DNA from: an uncultured Ureaplasma sp.
GTDB lineage: Bacteria > Bacillota_I > Bacilli_A > Mycoplasmatales > Mycoplasmoidaceae
Assembly: GCA_944322645.1 (NCBI GenBank)
Contig: CALUPI010000003.1
Coordinates: 1 to 55,657 of the forward strand
Direction of reading: 5' to 3'
Length of the DNA: 55,657 nucleotides
Shown here in pieces: positions 32,955-45,286 of this stretch (positions are counted from its first letter, which is position 1; every line of letters begins with the position of its first letter). The translations under genes and the position numbers were made by a program. A model generated the notes under the pieces. It saw only the letters and a program-made list of their open reading frames with translations. It had not been told where the DNA came from and searched no databases.

Positions 32955-32981
32955 TTAGCAATCTTTTTGTTAGAGTGCTAA
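32955..32981 (+). promoter_or_regulatory. CIRCE element (HrcA operator)
   Basis: TTAGCAATC-N9-GAGTGCTAA differs from the consensus TTAGCACTC-N9-GAGTGCTAA at one position in the left arm. It overlaps the -35 region of the dnaK promoter, so bound HrcA repressor would block RNA polymerase until heat shock. Confidence 0.92.
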
Positions 32982-32996
32982 TTTTTGTGTTATACT
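32967..32996 (+). promoter_or_regulatory. dnaK promoter
   Basis: A -35-like TTGTTA at 32967-32972, an 18-base spacer and a -10 TATACT at 32991-32996. The -35 lies inside the CIRCE spacer. The transcript would have a leader of roughly 45-50 bases with AAGGAG before the ATG. Confidence 0.7.
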
Positions 32997-33037
32997 ATAA
33001 ATGTATTAATTAAAATACATATATTTTTATACATTAA

Positions 33038-34831
<1,794 letters not shown>

Positions 34832-34836
34832 AATAG

Positions 34837-34859
34837 AAAACCAGGAAACTGGTTTTTTT
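34837..34859 (+). terminator. dnaK terminator
   Basis: AAAACCAG (34837-34844), loop GAAA, CTGGTTTT (34849-34856) and a T tail. The GNRA-type loop makes it stable. Confidence 0.85.
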
Positions 34860-34875
34860 ATTGTATATTTATTGT

Positions 34876-34881
34876 TATAAT
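34876..34881 (+). promoter_or_regulatory. -10 element of the 34891 gene (leaderless)
   Basis: TATAAT at 34876-34881 with a TG-type extension upstream (TGTTATAAT). The ATG is nine bases after the hexamer, leaving only one to three bases of leader and no ribosome-binding site. Confidence 0.55.
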
Positions 34882-34890
34882 ATTATTGAT

Positions 34891-35850
34891 ATGAATAATT
34901 TAGAAAATAAAAATATTTCAAATACACAAAATTATGATGATTTTGGTGCTACCAATCCATATCAAGTTTTGGTTGATACCATTAAAAATCCATTTGAATT
35001 CAAACAAGTTAATCAACAATATCAACAACAGGAAGAAGTTCAAAATCAAATTCTTTCTACTCAAGTAAATAAGGAAAATTCTCCAAAATTTTTTAAATTT
35101 GAAAATAATTATTTATTATTAAAATTACTGATTTCAACATTTTTTCTATTATTATCAATTGCAGGTATACTTTTAATTGTTTTAAATAATTATCATTTTC
35201 ATACAATTTCTAATTTTATTAATAATGGATATTATGTATTGGATGCATTCATTTTAATTCCTTCAATCTGTGCATTAATCTCAAATTCAATTAGTTATCA
35301 TTTTGTCAAGAAAGAATACAAAGCATCATTAGAGAATTTTGATTCTAATAATGTGTCCAATATTATACAAAAAATATATAAAAGAATTTTTATATCCAAT
35401 ATTAATTTAAATTGATTTATTATGTATGTTTTTATTACTGCTTTATTTGTAATATTACTAGTTTTTATAATCACATATTTTAAAGGTCTTTGAGAATTTG
35501 GTGGTCGTTGTGCACCATCCTTTGGTAATATTGATCCTAATCAATGATCACAAAATGGTTTTAATTCATCAGATTTTGGGATATATCCAGATTTAAATAA
35601 AATAACTATTATTGTAGTTTGTTCAACTGTAGGATTTTTGTTCTTATATCAAATTGTAATATTATTTATGAATACAATTAGAATAAAACGTATTGAATCT
35701 ACATACACAACAAATATATTGAGTGAAGATGAAATTGCTGCAATTAAACATGCAGCCAACAAACGTAACTTTATAATTTTTTGTATATTAACCATTTTAT
35801 TTGGCTTAATATTATTATTGGTTTATTTTCTATTAAAGAGAAAGAAATAA
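34891..35850 (+). CDS. multi-span membrane protein, unknown function
   Basis: A 319 aa protein. A ~75-residue Gln/Asn-rich cytosolic leader is followed by about five hydrophobic spans (near 79-100, 115-137, 178-202, 243-265 and 296-317) and a basic tail. The layout resembles the MSC_0882-type membrane proteins annotated in mycoplasmas, but that is from memory of the general plan only. The start at 34891 is preferred over one 30 bases upstream because the earlier one lies before the -10. Two TGA codons are Trp. Confidence 0.75.
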
Positions 35851-35855
35851 TTATT

Positions 35856-36515
35856 ATGACAGCATTATTTTATCGTCCATTAATTATTAATAATTATAAT
35901 GAAAGTAAATATTTAAAAAAATTAAAAATTAACCTAAATCTAAACAATATTGATAGTTTTTACTCTAAAAGTATATATGATTTATGAAATATTAATTATG
36001 AATCAATTTTTTTGTCATATAGATTTCAAATTCTTAAAGAATGAATTTTTAATAATCAAAATATTAATTCTGGATACTTAAAAAATTTATTATATATAAT
36101 TAAAATTCTTGATTTGGAAAACCATTTAAATGGATATGAAAAAAATTATATTGAACATTATGAGTCAATTAATTTTTGTAAAACGCGTAATATAAAAAAA
36201 ATGATAGTTGATTTTAATGTAAATAAGAATGAAGAAATATGATTTAAATTTAGTTGCTTAAAATTTATTCATGATAATCATTATAGTGATTTCGAAGATA
36301 AAAATGAAATTTTTTTATCTAATCAAAGATTAATAATTTCAAATGCAATTGATATAAGATCAATTAAATGAGTAGATATAAATCAATTAAAATTAATTAA
36401 TAACTATATAAAAATTTCTACTAAATTTGGCAATTTTATAATTATTTCTGATGAAATTTATGAAATATATGTCTCAGTAGAAAGAATTAGTAAAATAATT
36501 AATAGACAAATTTAA
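35856..36515 (+). CDS. hypothetical protein
   Basis: A 219 aa frame read through several TGA-Trp codons, starting six bases after the preceding stop and ending one base before uvrC. It has no signal peptide or membrane span. It is rich in Asn, Ile, Tyr and Lys. I recognise no domain. Tight packing between two genes and a sensible length argue that it is real. TGA codons cut it into short pieces under the standard code. Confidence 0.72.
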
Positions 36516-36516
36516 T

Positions 36517-38271
36517 ATGAATAGGAATCAAATATTAAATAAACTCAGTCTGGTACCTAAAAAACCAGGTTGTTATTTATGAAAAAATAATGATGGAAAT
36601 GTTATATATGTTGGAAAAGCAAAAAATTTATATAACCGGATGCATCAATATTTTGATTCACCAAAAGATTTAAAAACTACTCAGTTAGTTTCAACAATAT
36701 GTGATTTTGATTACATAATTGTTGATAATGTAAATGAGGCATTAATCCTAGAAAATAATTTAATAAAAAAATATTATCCTAAATACAATATTTTATTAAA
36801 AGATACATCTGATTATCCTTATATTGTTTTAACTGAGAGTAATAAAGATCCAAAGTTATTATACACTCATAAGTATAATTCAATAAAAGGGAAATATTAT
36901 GGACCAATAGCTGATTCAAGTTTAAAATCTTATGATGTTTATAAATTGTTGTTAGAAATTTCACCATTTAATAAAAATGGATTAAATCAATATAATGCTA
37001 ATTTATATACTAATAAAAATTCTAATGAAATTTATAAAAAATGAAAAGAATATTTAGATGATATTTTTAATGGTAAAGTTAGTGAACTACAATCAGAAAT
37101 TTTAAAATGAGAATCTCAATCCTGTCAATTATACAATTATGAGCAAGCTCAAAAATATCATGATGTATATTTAGCTTTAGAAAAAATTGCAAATTCTCAA
37201 TTAGTTCAATTAAATAGCAATAAATATGCTGATTATATTTCATATTATGAAAAAGAAAATTTTATATCAATAAATATTATTTCTTATGTTGATGGTAAAT
37301 TATTAAATAAACATGATCATATACATGAAATTTTTGATGATGATATCGAAGGGATAATAACCAATTACTTGATGCAATATTATTCTATTAATAAAACACC
37401 TAAAAAAATTGTAGTATCCTTAAATGAAAATTATATTCAAGAATTATCTAATATATTTTCAACTAATTTTATTAGCCCAATTTCAGATATAGATCGACAA
37501 CATTTAGAATTTTCTCTTAATAATGCCAAAGATAATTATGAACGAAATATAAAAACATTAAAAATTAAATCTAATTTTATTGCTAATTCATATTTAGAAC
37601 TTAAGAAAATAATCAATATTGATAATTTATATCGTATTGATGTAATTGATATTAGTAATATTAGTTATACTGATCCAATCGCTGGAGTTGTTGTATATAT
37701 AAATGGTGTTCCAAATAAGAAAATGTACCGAAAATATAATTTAAATAATGATAATGGAATAGGTGATTACAATTACATAAAACAGGCTCTTTATAAAAGA
37801 TATTCGCATGCATTAAAATATAATGAGCAATTACCAAATCTATTAATAGTTGATGGAGGAAAAATCCAAGTTTCTGCAGCAAATGAAGTGCTACAATCAT
37901 TGAATTTAACAACAATAAAGGTTATAGGCTTAAAAAAAGATGATAACCATAAAACTAATTCAATTATTATTGATAATAATGAAATTATTTTAGATAAATC
38001 TTCTCAATTATATTTATTGTTATTAAATATTCAAGAAGAAGTTCATAATTGAGCAATTTTAAATTTTAGAAATAAAAATATTAAAAACAAGTTTATATCA
38101 TTTTTCAATGATATTCCAGGCATGGGTAAAGTTAGAATCAACAAATTATTATCAAAATATCCAACTTTAAAGGATATTTATTTTGCTTCAAATTTCGAGC
38201 TTGAACAAATAATTCCTACCAATATTGTAAAAGCTATAAAGGAGAAAATAAAAAATGACTTTAATTGATAA
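36517..38271 (+). CDS. uvrC: Excinuclease ABC subunit C
   Basis: UvrC makes the 3 prime and 5 prime incisions of nucleotide excision repair. The 584 aa product has an N-terminal GIY-YIG-type domain (GCYLWKN...[14 protein letters not shown], residues 19-45), a UvrB-interacting segment near 200-240, and the RNase H-like C-terminal nuclease ([10 protein letters not shown] around 373, [19 protein letters not shown] around 445). A helix-hairpin-helix ([16 protein letters not shown]) follows near 530. The frame ends with TGA TAA, giving a terminal Trp. The Pta-like gene begins inside its last codons. Confidence 0.92.
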
Positions 38272-39115
38272 AAAAAGAATATTAATAATCGAAAATACAC
38301 CAGAAATTGAAGAAGCTATTAATAATTTAAATGAGGAAAACATAAAAATAGAACGTCATCCTAATTTAGATGAAAAATGAATAGAAGAATTTAAGTTAGA
38401 CAAAATTTCAGAACATCCACTTATTAAGAAATATAATATTCAAATTGATCAAAATAATGTATTATTAAAGTCTTTTTATGCAATTTATAAAAATATATAT
38501 GATGGAATTGTGATTGGTCATATATACACATCTAAAATTGTGTTTATATATTCTATAATTTTTTTTGGTCAAAATATCTTATCAACTTCATTTATTTGTG
38601 AAAAAAATAAAAATATTTCTATTTGAACAGATTGTGCCTTAAATATAAATCCTAATTATGAACAATTTTATAAAATAATTCTTAATGCTTGTGAATTATA
38701 TTATAACAATGTTAAGAATATAAAGACAATTAATGTTCATTTACTTAGTTTTTCTACTATGGAAGATTCTAATGATGAATCTATAAAAATATATAATAAA
38801 TTAATTAATGAAACTAATTGAGATCATTTAAAATATAAGATTAATTTAATTGGACCTATTCAATATGATGCTTCAATTAATAAGGATATTTATTTTAAAA
38901 AAACAAATTTTAAAAAATATTTTCAACCACACATTTTTGTATTTCCAAATTTAAATGCTGGAAATATAGCATACAAAGTTGAATCTCAATATTCTAAATT
39001 TTATGGTCCATTTATATGTGGAGTAGATAAAAAAATTGCTGATCTGAGTAGATCAGCAACTATTGATGAAATAATAAAAACAATTAAGTATCTTTGTAAT
39101 ATTAAGAAAGATTAA
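38255..39115 (+). CDS. phosphate acetyltransferase-like protein, shortened
   Basis: A 286 aa protein whose last third matches phosphate acetyl/butyryltransferases: FVFPNLNAGNIAYKV near residue 229 and GPFICGVDKKIADLSRSAT near residue 256 are close to the active-site blocks of Pta. The first ~130 residues fit poorly, and the total is about 30-40 residues shorter than normal Pta, so it may be a diverged paralog. If active it would interconvert acetyl-CoA and acetyl phosphate. Its ATG lies 17 bases inside uvrC after AAGGAG. It converges with the lipoprotein gene (14-base overlap). Confidence 0.72.
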
Positions 39116-41663
39116 CACCATCAATATATACTACATTTGATAATGATGATGTACCAGAAGAAGTTGTATATAAGAATTTTAAGTTATTATTAGAACTTAG
39201 AATTTTAATTTGATCTCCATTTTTTAAAAGTTGTAATGTATTAATATTTTTATTAAACTGAGTTAAATTAATAATTGAAGGAATATAACTATTATTTTTA
39301 ATTAATTCATTATAAATATTTGTTCCTAATGCATTTAAAAAAAACGGACCTTTAATTGTATCTACAAAATTAGTAATATTTAATTGTTCAATGGTAGCGA
39401 TAAACTGTTCTTTGATTAAATTTGCATCAATTTCTAATGTTGTTTGAAGTACATCTACAGTAATTATCAATTCGCCTCCACTAACTAAATTAACATTAGC
39501 AGCATTTTCATTATTTAATTCACCTAAAACATATGTTAAATTAGAATCCGGTTTGACAGTAAAGGCAAATTGGACACTAGTGTTTTCATAATCATTTGGA
39601 TCTTTTGGAATTATTTCAACTGCAACATCATTATTGTATACATTATTACCAAATAATGTTTGTAATAATTGTTCACTATAAATTGATATGTTAGTATTTT
39701 TTTGAATATTATTATCATTAATAAATCGCTTTAATATCTTAATAGTTTCATCTGTAACAATATATTCTTTATTAAATCATTCTACATTAGTTTCAAATAT
39801 CTTAGTGGGATATCCATTAACATCAAACATATAATCATAATTTTGGTTAATAGTAATTTTAAATGAATTTGGACCAACTTCTACAGTTGCCTTGTCAGAT
39901 GGTAATATATTTCCAAATACCTTTTGAAAGAAAACATCTTTATAATAATTAAAATCTTTATAACTAATAATTTCTAATTCATTGATAGTTTGTTGAATTT
40001 TATTAATAAGATTATCTGTATCAATTAAATTATATGGCATATAGAAATTTATATTTTTAATTATTAAAATTTTATTTTTATAATGTTCTTTTTCACTACT
40101 TGCATCCTTAATTTCTATTGAATTAACATTAACACCATCAAGTTTTTCAAATTCCTTGTTAATGTCTTCATTAAGTTCAAAAATAAGATTATAATATTGA
40201 ATTTTATTTGAGGAATGTGAATATTGACAACTTCAAGTAACTTCACTTGGAGTTATATAGTGTTCAATTGGATCATAAGAATCACTATTTTCTGCTCCTA
40301 ATTCATATGATTGATTAATTTTTTCAAAAATTTTAGATACTGCTGCCTTTTGATTTGCTAAATCATCAGGTCTTTCAATTTGATATGTATCCAAAATATT
40401 AGAAATTTGACTACTTAAATTTGGGTTTTGTATTTCTACTTTAAATGGTGTAACATCAACATCAATATGAATAAGTATTTTACCATTATCTAAATATTCA
40501 ATTTTTTCATCAGAAACCATATTAGTTTTTATATTTGAACCATTTAAATCAATAGTAATTGTTGCAGGAGTTTCAAAATCTTTATATGTAATACTATTTT
40601 CGTTATCAATTTGTGTATTTATTGTAACATTTTCAAGTGATAAAACCGGAACATTCTTAGTAATATCTTTGACATTCCCAAATTTATTTAATATTTGATT
40701 ATAAATGGCATTATTTATTGTAGCAATATCTTTAGTTTCAATGGGTTTATCCTTGAAAATTGCTTGAATTTTTTCAAAAATTATAGAATTATCTAAATCA
40801 CTTAATATATATGTTGGAAAATCTAAATTAGAAATAGATAAAGTCATTCTATCATCAGAAATAGACATATTTGAAGGTATAGTTCCATCTGAAATAATAA
40901 ATCTATATTTTGGAGATTTACTAATAACTTGTAATGTTCCAATTGAATAACTACCATTACTTTCTTGAGTGAAATCAACTTTATATTCAAAATATTTAAC
41001 TAAATTTTGGATTATTTCTTTTGGATCATTTCCTTGTTGTTTTCCATATAGAATTAATTTATTAAAAATTATTTTATCAATATTCATTTCATTTGGAGAA
41101 TATTGATTTATTATATAACTTGAAAAAATTTTATTGTCATTTATACATTTTTGTAGTGAATTTAAATCAATGTTTCATCAATGAAATCTTCTTAATAAAA
41201 CATCTAAATCATCATTTTGATCAACTGCTCATTCAATATTTTTTATTTTTAATGTTAAACCATCATTGATTGATTCAGTGTTTTCAGGAGTTTTTGAATT
41301 AAATCTATTGTTTAATTTATCAGAAAGATTTACCAAAATAAAATTTGATCCAGGTTTTAATGTAAAATCTAAAATATCAATACCAATAGCATTTGAAATA
41401 TAATTTTTTAATATTATACCGTTATTTGAATTAGAAGAGTCTAGAGAGTTTAGAGAGTCTGGATAAGAGATATTATTTTTATCTATAGTAGATTGACAAC
41501 GTTGTTGAATATTACTCGATACATTTAAGTAATTAAAATTACCTGAATTTACAGATTCAGTTTTTTTGGAACATGAGGTAAGTGTAATTCCTAGAGTTGT
41601 AGAGATACCAGTTAAAAATAAAGCAAATGTTGATAACCCAATTATCTTAGACTTTTTATTCAT
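39102..41663 (-). CDS. large surface lipoprotein
   Basis: An 853 aa lipoprotein. Residues 1-30 are a lipoprotein signal: MNKKSKIIGL, a hydrophobic core, then the lipobox LTSC, so Cys31 would be lipidated and the protein anchored on the outer face. The rest is Asn/Ser/Ile-rich, with repeated beta-rich stretches (LKNGDQIKILSSNN, VFGNILPSDKATV). No known domain was recognised. Four TGA-Trp codons divide it. GAGG lies about 13 bases before the ATG. It probably forms part of the exposed surface; it could be a paralog family member elsewhere in the genome. Confidence 0.82.
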
Positions 41664-41698
41664 AATAAAATATAACCTCTTCTTTTTAGTGATAATTC

Positions 41699-42865
41699 TT
41701 AAAATCAACTAGATGGTCCAAATGGCCCACTAAACATTGATCCACCACCTAAATTGCTAGTATCAATTTGACCATTTCTAATTTCAGAAGCATATTGTTC
41801 TAATAATTTCATAATACGTTTTTCATCTCTTTTTGGATTTAAAATAGCTCCAATCACTGTAAATATCACTACAAGACCAATAACAACAAATATAGCAATT
41901 TGAATATTAGCAGCATTTGTAAAAATTTGATGTGCTGAATTAGAACCAGGATTAGCAATATTAGGTTTATTAATTAATATATTTCAACTAAACATAAATG
42001 TTGACATTAGGAATAATACAATATAGAAACTCATTACACCTCATGAGAATTTATATTTAGAATTATCATTTTTAAAATTTTTAAACATAGAAAATGAAAT
42101 AAATCCTAGTATTGCTAAAACAAATATAAATTGAAATATATAACTTGCAATTGAAGAATTACTAAAGAATTGTAAATTACTATTTCCATCTACAATAACT
42201 TCAACATTTTCTCCGTATTTGGCAACTAATGCAAATGCAGCAATGGATAATACAAACATTACAAACAATAATGCAATAACAATGAACTTAATTATTGGTA
42301 TAAATTTTGGTTTTGAATTATATATATAAACTTTGCCTTTAGAAATATTCTTGCTAAGAATCATATTGGCCTGTGTCATTATTAATTGATCAGCAACATC
42401 ATGCATTGTATATCCACTACTTCTAATAATTTCTTCATCAGACTTATAATTTCCTTGAAATTCATTAGATGAAGGAATTTCACGACTAGTTTCTTCTTTT
42501 ATATTTGCCTCATTATTTGATTTATTAATACTATCTATTTGTTCAATTGATAATCTTAATGTGTTCAATAAATAAATATTCGTATATTTAATAGTGTCAA
42601 CAATATCATTAAAATTTGAAAAGTTTAACTTATCATTATTAACAAATTTTTTAGTAGTTATCATTTCATAACTTTTGATAAATCTATTAGAATTATTACT
42701 ATTAGATTCAATTTTGTCAAAATATTTAACAATTGAAATGTCATTAGTAATAATTTCTTGAAAATTTTTATCTGATCTTAATAAATCAGTTGTTTTGTTA
42801 TCTAAAAAAATAATGTCTAAATAATGAACAACAAGATCATAATTTTGTTTTTCTTTTTCAGTCAT
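41699..42865 (-). CDS. membrane protein, unknown function
   Basis: A 388 aa protein. The first ~185 residues are hydrophilic and helical, with a stretch rich in Asp, Asn and Ser. About four spans follow (near 190-215, 238-260, 277-297 and 317-340). A short Gly/Pro/Ser tail closes it (residues 375-388). It ends in Trp-Phe before TAA. It lies between holA and the lipoprotein on one strand, spaced by 2 and 35 bases. It shares a general membrane-plus-soluble-leader plan with the 34891 gene. Confidence 0.75.
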
Positions 42866-42867
42866 TT

Positions 42868-43767
42868 TTATTCCTTAAAAAAATTTAGAAGTAAAAGTTT
42901 AAAATTTAAATATTTATCTAAATTTATAGTCTTCAATGATAAATCAAATTTAAATAAATTATTTAATATATATTTTAACTTATTAATTGAAATATTTTTT
43001 AGAAAATAATATATATTATTAAATCAAAATTTATTAATTTGATATTTTTCAGTAATATTATTAATATTATTTTCTGAATTTAAAGCTTCTTTTAAGATAT
43101 AAATCTTTACAAAATATGATGACAAAATGGATAGAATTTCCTCAATTGATATGTTGTTTTGAATTGAATAGGAATAATGTTTTAAAGTTTGTTGTAAATT
43201 ATTAGATAAAATTGACTCACACATTTTAAAAATTTCAAAATTTTGATAATCTAAAATTAAATTATCAACTAAATCTTTATTTATACAATTATGTAATTTA
43301 ATTTTATTTAGTTCATTGTGAATTCAAATTTTATTATTTGGTAATTTTTCCGATATGTATTCTAGAATTTCATCATCAAAACGAATTTTGGATAAATATA
43401 AATAATTTTTAATAATTTCTTTTTGATTACTTTTTTTAAATTCATTCAATTTAATTTTTTTTAAAAAATTATTTATACTATCATCGAACATTATTTTAGT
43501 TGTTGTAATAATTATATTTTGATTTAATTTGGACAATAAGTTTAAATATTTTTCAACCTCAAAATATTTTTTCTTATTACTAAAAAAATCAACACTTTTA
43601 ATAATGTAAATTTTTGGTAATATATTTAAAGAAAATTGATTGATTTCAAAATACAATTCCTCTAATGTTGATGTTCAATACAAAATATCAAATCCATCAT
43701 ATTTTTGGATATGATTTTTCAATTCTATTTCAAGAATATTTTCATCAGAAGAATAAAATATTTGCAT
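42868..43767 (-). CDS. holA: DNA polymerase III delta subunit
   Basis: HolA is the clamp-loader subunit that opens the sliding clamp. The 299 aa product fits family length and has the AAA-like N-terminal fold: PKIYIIKSVDFF near residue 47, INQNIIITTTKIMFDD near 75-95 and a helical lid and collar region after residue 130. Sequence conservation is low, as is usual for delta, so identification depends on the pattern, the length and the helical C terminus. The ATG is at 43767, divergent from rpmF. Confidence 0.68.
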
Positions 43768-43824
43768 GTTTTTATTTTATTACTATTTATATGAATTTAT
43801 GTATTTAAATATTTATTTTTTATG

Positions 43825-43855
43825 TATAATATATTAGTATATTTTATTTTAAGGA
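43825..43855 (+). promoter_or_regulatory. rpmF promoter and ribosome site
   Basis: TATAAT at 43825-43830 and AAGGA at 43851-43855, seven bases before the rpmF ATG. This arrangement is a complete, conventional signal in contrast to the leaderless starts elsewhere. Confidence 0.6.
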
Positions 43856-43862
43856 TTTAATT

Positions 43863-44042
43863 ATGGCTGTACAACAAAGAAGAGTAAGTAAATCTCGTAA
43901 AGGTATGCGTCGTAGTCATGATCATTTAGAAGTGGCAAATTCTGTAACTTGTAAAAGTTGTGGAGTATTAACTCAACCACACCGTGTATGTCATGCATGC
44001 GGTTCATATAAAGGAAAAAAGATTTTAGACAAAAATAACTAA
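43863..44042 (+). CDS. rpmF: Ribosomal protein L32
   Basis: A 59 aa zinc-ribbon ribosomal protein of the large subunit. The N terminus MAVQQRRVSKSRKGMRRSH is typical. Four cysteines (CKSC near residue 32 and CHAC near residue 45) form the zinc site. AAGGA precedes the ATG. The downstream small membrane protein starts two bases after the stop. Confidence 0.96.
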   Translation: MAVQQRRVSKSRKGMRRSHDHLEVANSVTCKSCGVLTQPHRVCHACGSYKGKKILDKNN

Positions 44043-44044
44043 TT

Positions 44045-44218
44045 ATGAATTCTAATAAAAAGAATGATTTTGAATTAATTAAAAATATTCCCAATTTAGA
44101 AAAATACAACAATAATAAAAACATTAAAAATTCTAATTGATTTAATTCATTATTAATGTTTTTTATATTGGTTTTTTTTGTTATATTTGGAATAATGATA
44201 ACTTTTTTAGTTTCATAA
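44045..44218 (+). CDS. small single-span membrane protein
   Basis: A 57 aa frame with a Lys/Asn-rich N-terminal half and one hydrophobic C-terminal segment (MFFILVFFVIFGIMITFLV). One TGA is Trp. It follows rpmF with two bases between and precedes tRNA-Leu by four bases, so it probably shares the rpmF transcript. The family is not recognised. Confidence 0.6.
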
Positions 44219-44222
44219 TTTT

Positions 44223-44307
44223 GCCTAGATGGCGGAATGGCAGACGCAGTAGACTCAAAATCTACCGATGAATAATCATAAGGGTTCAAGTCCCTTTCTA
44301 GGCACCA
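44223..44307 (+). tRNA. tRNA-Leu (CAA)
   Basis: 85 bases including an encoded CCA. It has the long variable arm of class II tRNAs. Acceptor GCCTAGA/TCTAGGC, anticodon stem GTAGA/TCTAC with loop CTCAAAA giving CAA, reading UUG. It lies four bases after the 44045 gene. Confidence 0.93.
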
Positions 44308-44345
44308 TTTTTTAATATATAATATACTTTGTATATTATTCTAAT

Positions 44346-44394
44346 AAAAATAACAACTATCACAACATTTATAATTGTTTTAGTTGTTATTTTT
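44346..44394 (+). terminator. terminator after rpmF/tRNA-Leu
   Basis: AAAAATAACAACTA (44346-44359) is perfectly complementary to TAGTTGTTATTTTT (44381-44394), a 14-bp stem with a 21-base loop ending in a T run. Confidence 0.65.
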
Positions 44395-44965
44395 TATTAT
44401 TAATTAATAATCATAAGTAATACAATAATAGATATTTATATATTTGTACTAAATCTGATTAAAGATTGAAAATTTATATAATAACATCTGTTGTTACTAA
44501 TATATTTATGTTAAAAACATAAAATCAATAAATTATTAGTGTTTTATTGGTTATTATGTTAATTATTAATAATTGATAAAAAGCATATTTTAAAATTACA
44601 TATTACTGAACATAATTTATTTTAGTCATTATAAATATTTATATTAATACTTTTAATTTATAATAATTAATTTATTTTGAAATTTTGGTTATCGTAAATA
44701 CTAATATTATTACCTAATTATAAACATAAATTATTATTATATTAGAACATTATTAATTTAAAATAAAATGTGAAATTATTGGGTTTAGTTGGAAAGAATG
44801 TAAAAGATACATTATTTTATATTCTAAATTTAATTTTTTTTATTACTTAAAGTTTTCAAATATGCATAAAAAAAGATCAAAAAAAATGTTTAAAAATTTC
44901 GTATTTAATAATTAAATTTATCAGTTTCAAATTATTTTTTTTAAAAAAAATAAAACATTAAAAAT

Positions 44966-44998
44966 AAAAAAAGTGCCTTATATACAAGCACTTTTTTT
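44966..44998. terminator. isolated terminator-like hairpin
   Basis: AAAAAAAGTGC (44966-44976) pairs with GCACTTTTTTT (44988-44998) around CTTATATACAA. It would work on either strand, yet no gene is seen immediately upstream on either side. Confidence 0.55.
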
Positions 44999-45208
44999 AT
45001 TTTTTTATAAAATTTTTCAATTATTTATTTCGAAAATAAATGTTTAAAAATGTTTGTGGGGGTAGTATGAATTAATGATCAAGTTTTAAATTAATAATTT
45101 CAAAATAAAAATAAAATTTGTTAAAAAAATAAATTCCTTTTCTTTAAAAAAACATATAAAAATCAATAACTTAACTTAATAATAACATAAATTATTAATT
45201 TTTATAAG

Positions 45209-45240
45209 TTAATCACTAAAAAATTTTTTTTAGTGATTAA
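45209..45240. terminator. palindromic hairpin upstream of rnpB
   Basis: TTAATCACTAAAAAA (45209-45223) and TTTTTTAGTGATTAA (45226-45240) form a 15-bp perfect palindrome with almost no loop. It may be an intrinsic terminator or a cruciform site just upstream of the rnpB promoter. Confidence 0.5.
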
Positions 45241-45273
45241 TAATATAATATCATGAAATTTTCATTTTTTTAA

Positions 45274-45279
45274 TATAAA
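45274..45279 (+). promoter_or_regulatory. rnpB -10 element
   Basis: TATAAA eight bases before the inferred 5 prime end of RNase P RNA. A possible -35 (ATGAAA, 45253-45258) is poorly spaced. Confidence 0.45.
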
Positions 45280-45286
45280 ATACAAA

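Larger units (their letters stand above)
44308..45286. other. 978-base non-coding AT-rich region
   Basis: There is no open frame with a ribosome site or family match in this stretch. It is even more AT-rich than the genes, with long homopolymer runs. It holds three hairpins: 44346-44394, 44966-44998 and 45209-45240. No DnaA-box clusters, repeats in array or tRNA-like folds are visible. It may carry an undetected RNA gene, or be a degraded gene. Confidence 0.5.

Noticed and set aside
44308-45286. Replication origin
   Set aside because: No DnaA-box consensus (TTATCCACA-like) cluster was seen and no dnaA or dnaN gene is nearby.
44308-45286. CRISPR array
   Set aside because: There are no regularly spaced direct repeats of 20-40 bases; the only repeats are single hairpins. 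No cas gene is present in the window.
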